DNA of 64,000 bases from Paenibacillus phytorum (GTDB taxonomy: Bacteria; Bacillota; Bacilli; Paenibacillales; NBRC-103111). A program made the position numbers and the translations under genes. The notes under the pieces are model-generated. The model saw only the letters and a program-made list of their open reading frames with translations, was not told the origin of the DNA and did no database searches. Positions 60,477-64,000 of this stretch are shown piece after piece; the first letter of the stretch is position 1, and each line of letters starts with the position of its first letter. The stretch covers positions 34,474 to 98,473 of the forward strand of contig NZ_WHOA01000116.1 of the NCBI RefSeq assembly GCF_013141715.1. Direction: 5' to 3'.

Positions 60477-60508
60477 AAAAAAAAGAGCTACTCCCCAAGG
60501 AGCAGCCC
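60477..60508 (-). terminator. Terminator overlapping the 3' end of the LysE-type gene
   Basis: GCTGCTCC, TTGG, GGAGTAGC, then T8 on the minus strand; the 5' arm lies in the last codons. Confidence 0.8.
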
Positions 60509-61108
60509 TATGATGGCTACCAAGCCAAACACGGTTAATATGACACCCGATATTCGGTTGATCCAGCGAAAAGCCGTAACATGAATACGATCTCTAAGCA
60601 TGCCAATCACAGTACTTAGCGCAAGCCACCATAAGGCGGAGCCTACGAATACGCCGATCACCAGGGCAACAGCTGAAGCAATGCCTGTCTGTGAGCCGCC
60701 CATCCCTAAACCAGCAAAAGAACCAAGAAAAGACATTATGGTCATCGGATTCGTAATGGTCAGCATCAGCGTGGAGACGTACGATCTGAAAAGCGTATTG
60801 CCTGAAGCTTTGGCCGCATCGGCAGCAGGCTTAGAGCGGAAGGTCCGCACGCCCAAATAACATAGGAATAAGCCACCGACCGCTTGCAGCAGCACCTTTT
60901 GGTCAAGCAGGAAGCTGGTTATAAGCGTAAGACCGAAACCGGCAATAAAGCCGTAGAAAGCGTCAGCCGACGCAGCTCCTAATCCTGACAAAAAGCCATG
61001 CAGTCTGCCTAATGTGATCGTTCTTCGTATACATAAAATACCGATTGGCCCGACCGGTGCAGCGATCGAGAGCCCCAGTAAAATTCCTTTCAACAACGGA
61101 ATGAGCAT
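60488..61108 (-). CDS. LysE-family exporter
   Basis: A 206-residue membrane exporter. Six hydrophobic segments; the N-terminal GILLGLSIAAPVGPIGILCI and the GFLSGLGAASADAFYGFIAG loop are the LysE/RhtB signature. It starts five bases after the aguB stop, so it is the third gene of the agu operon. That context suggests export of an amine or amino acid produced from agmatine (putrescine or citrulline-like), but the family mostly exports amino acids. Confidence 0.88.
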   Translation of the reverse strand: MLIPLLKGILLGLSIAAPVGPIGILCIRRTITLGRLHGFLSGLGAASADAFYGFIAGFGLTLITSFLLDQKVLLQAVGGLFLCYLGVRTFRSKPAADAAKASGNTLFRSYVSTLMLTITNPMTIMSFLGSFAGLGMGGSQTGIASAVALVIGVFVGSALWWLALSTVIGMLRDRIHVTAFRWINRISGVILTVFGLVAIIGLLLGE

Positions 61109-61113
61109 TGTGA

Positions 61114-61998
61114 TTACAGTACCTGCTCACCATCATACGTAGCAATCTTCTTATACAGATCCGGACGACGGTCGCGGAAAATGCCCCACTCAATACGCTG
61201 AACTTCCAGCTGATCAAGGTCGAATTCAGCAACAAGCACCGTTTCCTCATCGCGGCCAGCTTCCTCAATCATATTGCCCTGCGGGCCTGCGATGAAAGAC
61301 GAACCATAGAAGTTGATGCTGGACTCTTCATCTTCTTCCTTACCGATGCGATTCGACGCGATAACCGGCATCAGGTTCGCCGCTGCGTGGCCGCGCATGC
61401 ACATTTGCCAGTGATCCTTAGAATCGATCGAACCGTCCTGCGGCTCAGAGCCGATAGCAGTCGGGTAGAACAGTAACTCCGCACCCATCAAAGCCATAAC
61501 CCTTGCAGCTTCTGGATACCATTGATCCCAACATACGCCTACGCCGATTTTGGCATAGCGTGTTTTCCAAACCTTGAACCCGGTATCGCCAGGGTTAAAA
61601 TAGAACTTCTCCTCATACCCCGGACCGTCAGGGATATGACTTTTGCGATAAAGGCCAAGCACCTCGCCATCAGCATCGATGACAGCTAACGAATTGTAGC
61701 GCGCGTAATTCTTTTTCTCATAAAAGCTTATCGGTAGTACAACCTGAAGCTCCTTAGCAATTTCACGGAAATGATTGATCGCTTTGTTGTTCTCCAGCTC
61801 CGTCGCGTAATGATAGTAGTCGGACTTCTCTTTTTGGCAGAAATACGGTGTCTCAAACAGCTCTTGGATCAGAATAATTTGAGCGCCCTTCGCGGCTGCT
61901 TGGCGAACCAAGGCCTCTGCTTTGCGAATGTTTTCTTCTATATTATCGGAACAGCTCATTTGCGTTGCTGCTACTGTGACATTTCTCAATGGAATCAC
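61114..61998 (-). CDS. aguB: N-carbamoylputrescine amidase
   Basis: It hydrolyses N-carbamoylputrescine to putrescine, CO2 and ammonia (EC 3.5.1.53). A 294-residue nitrilase-superfamily enzyme. The catalytic triad is visible: Glu in ILIQELFETPYF, Lys in YRKSHIPDGPGYEEKFYF, and Cys in GVGVCWDQWYPEAAR. The start is GTG, overlapping the aguA stop (GTGA), with GAGAGG upstream. Together with aguA it makes putrescine from agmatine. Confidence 0.94.
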   Translation of the reverse strand: MIPLRNVTVAATQMSCSDNIEENIRKAEALVRQAAAKGAQIILIQELFETPYFCQKEKSDYYHYATELENNKAINHFREIAKELQVVLPISFYEKKNYARYNSLAVIDADGEVLGLYRKSHIPDGPGYEEKFYFNPGDTGFKVWKTRYAKIGVGVCWDQWYPEAARVMALMGAELLFYPTAIGSEPQDGSIDSKDHWQMCMRGHAAANLMPVIASNRIGKEEDEESSINFYGSSFIAGPQGNMIEEAGRDEETVLVAEFDLDQLEVQRIEWGIFRDRRPDLYKKIATYDGEQVL

Positions 61999-63029
61999 CC
62001 TCTCTTGCTTGCTGGCATTTGCTGTGTCGTGCAGTGAACGTTGCCGCCTTCTTTGATGATGGACATGCCGTTAATTGTGCGGATTCTGCGATCTGGGAAA
62101 GCTGCGCTTAGCACCTCTGCCGCCTTACGATCTGTCTCTTCCGCTGTTCCGCCGAACACTGGCAAAATGATGCCGCCGTTTACGAAATAAAAGTTCAAAT
62201 AGCTCAGCGTCAGACGCTGCTCTTCAAAAAACGTTAAAGGAGGCTGTTCGATCTGGATAATTTCAAAAGAACGTCCCTTAGCATCCGTCGCATTGCGCAG
62301 AATTTCTAAATTCTCCTGAGTAATCGCATAGTTCGCATCCGCTGGGTCGTTGCAAACCTGCAAAATAATTTTGCCTGGAGCCGCGAAGCAAGCAATATTG
62401 TCGACATGACCGTCCGTTTCATCGCCGTCCAGCCCTTTATTCAGCCAGATGATTTTCTCAACGTTGACGAAATCTTTCACACACTCTTCGATTTGTTCAC
62501 GGCTTAGGTCTGGATTGCGGTTCGTGTTCAGGAGACATTCCTCCGTAGTCAAAAGCGTACCTTCTCCATCCACATGAATGGAGCCGCCTTCCATGACGAG
62601 CGGAGCGTCAAAACGCTTCACACCGTGATGCTCTAGAATTTGCGGAGCCACGTTATCATCAAGATCCCACGGCGCATATTTGCCGCCCCACGCGTTGAAT
62701 TTCCAATTCACAGCTGCAATTTCCTGCTGTTCATTTAACAAGAACGTTGGGCCGTTATCTCGGAACCAAGCATCGTTATGCGGAATGATCAGAAAATCAA
62801 CGTTCTTCTCGTCGAACATAGCCTTTACTTGCTCAGCATCCGCCGGGTTCACGATCACTGTCACAGGCTCGAACTCGGCAATGGCCTTGACCAAATCTGC
62901 ATAGCCTTTTGATACAACCGCATGATCCTCCGGATAAACCATCGAAGATTGAACGGGCCAAGAAATAAATGTACGTTCGTGTGTTGTCCACTCTGCTGGC
63001 ATTCTATAGTGTAAATCCTTAGGTTTCAT
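61995..63029 (-). CDS. aguA: Agmatine deiminase
   Basis: It converts agmatine to N-carbamoylputrescine and ammonia (EC 3.5.3.12). About 344 residues, in the peptidyl-arginine-deiminase-type family. Landmarks: RMPAEWTTHERTFISWPV, NDAWFRDNGPTFLLN, the catalytic His in DGDETDGHVDNIA, and the catalytic Cys in EGGNVHCTTQQMP. Two starts are possible (63038 or 63029); the second has GTGAG nine bases before it. It is the first gene of aguA-aguB-lysE. No speA (arginine decarboxylase) lies in the window. Confidence 0.95.
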   Translation of the reverse strand: MKPKDLHYRMPAEWTTHERTFISWPVQSSMVYPEDHAVVSKGYADLVKAIAEFEPVTVIVNPADAEQVKAMFDEKNVDFLIIPHNDAWFRDNGPTFLLNEQQEIAAVNWKFNAWGGKYAPWDLDDNVAPQILEHHGVKRFDAPLVMEGGSIHVDGEGTLLTTEECLLNTNRNPDLSREQIEECVKDFVNVEKIIWLNKGLDGDETDGHVDNIACFAAPGKIILQVCNDPADANYAITQENLEILRNATDAKGRSFEIIQIEQPPLTFFEEQRLTLSYLNFYFVNGGIILPVFGGTAEETDRKAAEVLSAAFPDRRIRTINGMSIIKEGGNVHCTTQQMPASKRG

Positions 63030-63260
63030 CTCATCCATCTCACTTTATATAAATTTGTTTGCAGCCATATGAAGGGCAAATATTGAAGTCAAATGCACCG
63101 TCTTTCATCATATACCAAAAGGAGCTTATGCTCAATGTACATAGGTTTACAAATTTAGCAATCGTTAAAAAACCAATTTGCTCTGCCTGCATATTTTATT
63201 TGCTTTTAATGAACATTATATATGGCTTTACCATGCAACCAAATGAAAGGACGGATCACA

Positions 63261-63896
63261 TTGGCAACTGTTTTACATATCTCAGCACATCCACATGACC
63301 ATCAAACATCATTCAGTATGGCTGTAGGCAAAGCCTTTATTGATACCTATCGGGAAGCCAACCCTAATGATGAAGTCATCCATCTGGACTTGTACAGTAT
63401 TCAATTGCCTCACATTGATGCCGACGTATTCAGCGGGTGGGGAAAATTGCGAGGCGGTCAACAATTCTCAGATTTGAGCAAGGAAGAACAAACAAAAGTA
63501 GGTCGACTCGGCGAAATAACGGATCAGTTTGTCGCAGCGGATAAATACGTATTCGTAACGCCAATGTGGAACTTTTCTTTCCCTCCGCTTATGAAAGCCT
63601 ATATCGATGCTGTTTGTATCGCTGGCAAGACGTTTAAGTATACAGAAACTGGCCCTGTAGGCTTGCTGCCTGACAAAAAAGCGCTGCATATCCAAGCAAG
63701 CGGCGGCGTTTATTCGGAAGGACCTGCTGCCGCTATGGAAATGGGACATCGTTATTTAAGTGTCATCATGTCATTCTTCGGCATTACGGATTTCCAAGGA
63801 ATTTTTGTTGAAGGAATGGCTCAGTCACCCGACAAGGCTCCACAAATTAAAGAGGAAGCGATTAGCCGTGCGCAAGCATTAGCTAAAACGTTCTAA
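63261..63896 (+). CDS. azoR: FMN-dependent NADH:quinone/azo oxidoreductase
   Basis: A 211-residue flavodoxin-like oxidoreductase. Motifs: [19 protein letters not shown] (FMN phosphate site), [25 protein letters not shown] and [20 protein letters not shown]. This is the AzoR type of bacilli, which reduces quinones and azo compounds with two electrons. The most likely start is a TTG at 63261 with AAAGGA ten bases upstream, giving [12 protein letters not shown]; the frame is open from 63222. A copy of the 92-bp repeat follows directly. Confidence 0.9.
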   Translation: MATVLHISAHPHDHQTSFSMAVGKAFIDTYREANPNDEVIHLDLYSIQLPHIDADVFSGWGKLRGGQQFSDLSKEEQTKVGRLGEITDQFVAADKYVFVTPMWNFSFPPLMKAYIDAVCIAGKTFKYTETGPVGLLPDKKALHIQASGGVYSEGPAAAMEMGHRYLSVIMSFFGITDFQGIFVEGMAQSPDKAPQIKEEAISRAQALAKTF

Positions 63897-63900
63897 CAAA

Positions 63901-63992
63901 CAAGGATAAACGACTCCGTCGTCCTTCTAGGACGAGCGCGTTTGTCAAGGTAGATGCGAAGCAAAAGTATAAAACTTATACTTTCTTATCTA
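63901..63992 (+). repeat. 92-bp dispersed intergenic repeat, copy B
   Basis: 91 of 92 bases match the reverse complement of 4587-4678. It starts four bases after the azoR stop. The large hairpin (GATAAACG...CGTTTGTC) may serve as the azoR terminator, although no T run follows directly. Confidence 0.85.
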
Positions 63993-64000
63993 ATGATAAA

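Overview
The window looks like chromosomal DNA of a Paenibacillus-type, endospore-forming member of the Bacillota. The evidence is the Shine-Dalgarno sites close to AGGAGG, frequent TTG and GTG starts, an SLH-domain exported protein, copper-amine-oxidase-type stalk domains, a YfiT/BstA bacillithiol transferase, YuaF/FloT, YdjO next to a cold-shock gene, YesM/YesN-type signalling with a CUT1 sugar ABC transporter, and a GlgB-GlgC-GlgD glycogen operon. I found no rRNA, tRNA, CRISPR-Cas or prophage. The genus call is inference from gene content.

Layout. 1-6.9 kb: a GH18 fragment, c-di-GMP genes (GGDEF, PilZ), an orphan OmpR regulator, thiamine pyrophosphokinase, a polysaccharide deacetylase and methionine sulfoxide reductase. 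7-15.4 kb: araD under AraR-like boxes, an SLH protein, a chemoreceptor, an ECF sigma/anti-sigma pair, bstA and a decayed HD-GYP gene. 15.5-23.2 kb: flotillin/NfeD pair, two paralogous stalk-domain lipoproteins around a His-rich protein, and an 8-oxoguanine-deaminase-like gene behind a purine riboswitch. 23.4-36.3 kb: cold-shock genes, stress proteins, a hybrid kinase-CheR pair, DUF948-rsbV-rsbW-sigB-ppk2, dps, a second rsbVW pair and a TnpB element. 36.3-43.3 kb: glycogen operon, an RsbU-like phosphatase and a YtxH gene. 43.8-51.6 kb: a galactonate-dehydratase-like enzyme, a two-component system and a sugar ABC importer. 51.9-64 kb: fumC, thioesterase, small genes, an RNA methylase, LysR/ilvE, aguA-aguB-lysE and an azoreductase-like gene.

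How the genes work together. The centre of the window is a general-stress module. SigB-type promoters (GTTTCA, 14 bp, GGGTAM or GGTTAM) precede the rsbVW-sigB operon, dps, ytxH and the DUF1328/YflT pair, with weaker matches before the DUF1003 gene and glgB. The REC-PP2C phosphatase at 41 kb and the second rsbVW pair are plausible further partner-switching parts.

The strongest unexplained signal lies between genes. Seven intergenic gaps carry arrays of a locus-specific motif of about 13-26 bp. In four of them the motif is palindromic and the centre-to-centre spacing alternates 51-52 and 62-63 bp, close to 5 and 6 helical turns. In the other three a non-palindromic 20-bp motif recurs about every 50-55 bp in the order forward, forward, reverse, reverse. 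The second highlight is the purine riboswitch: its binding-pocket strand is one base short and its terminator is arranged for ON control.
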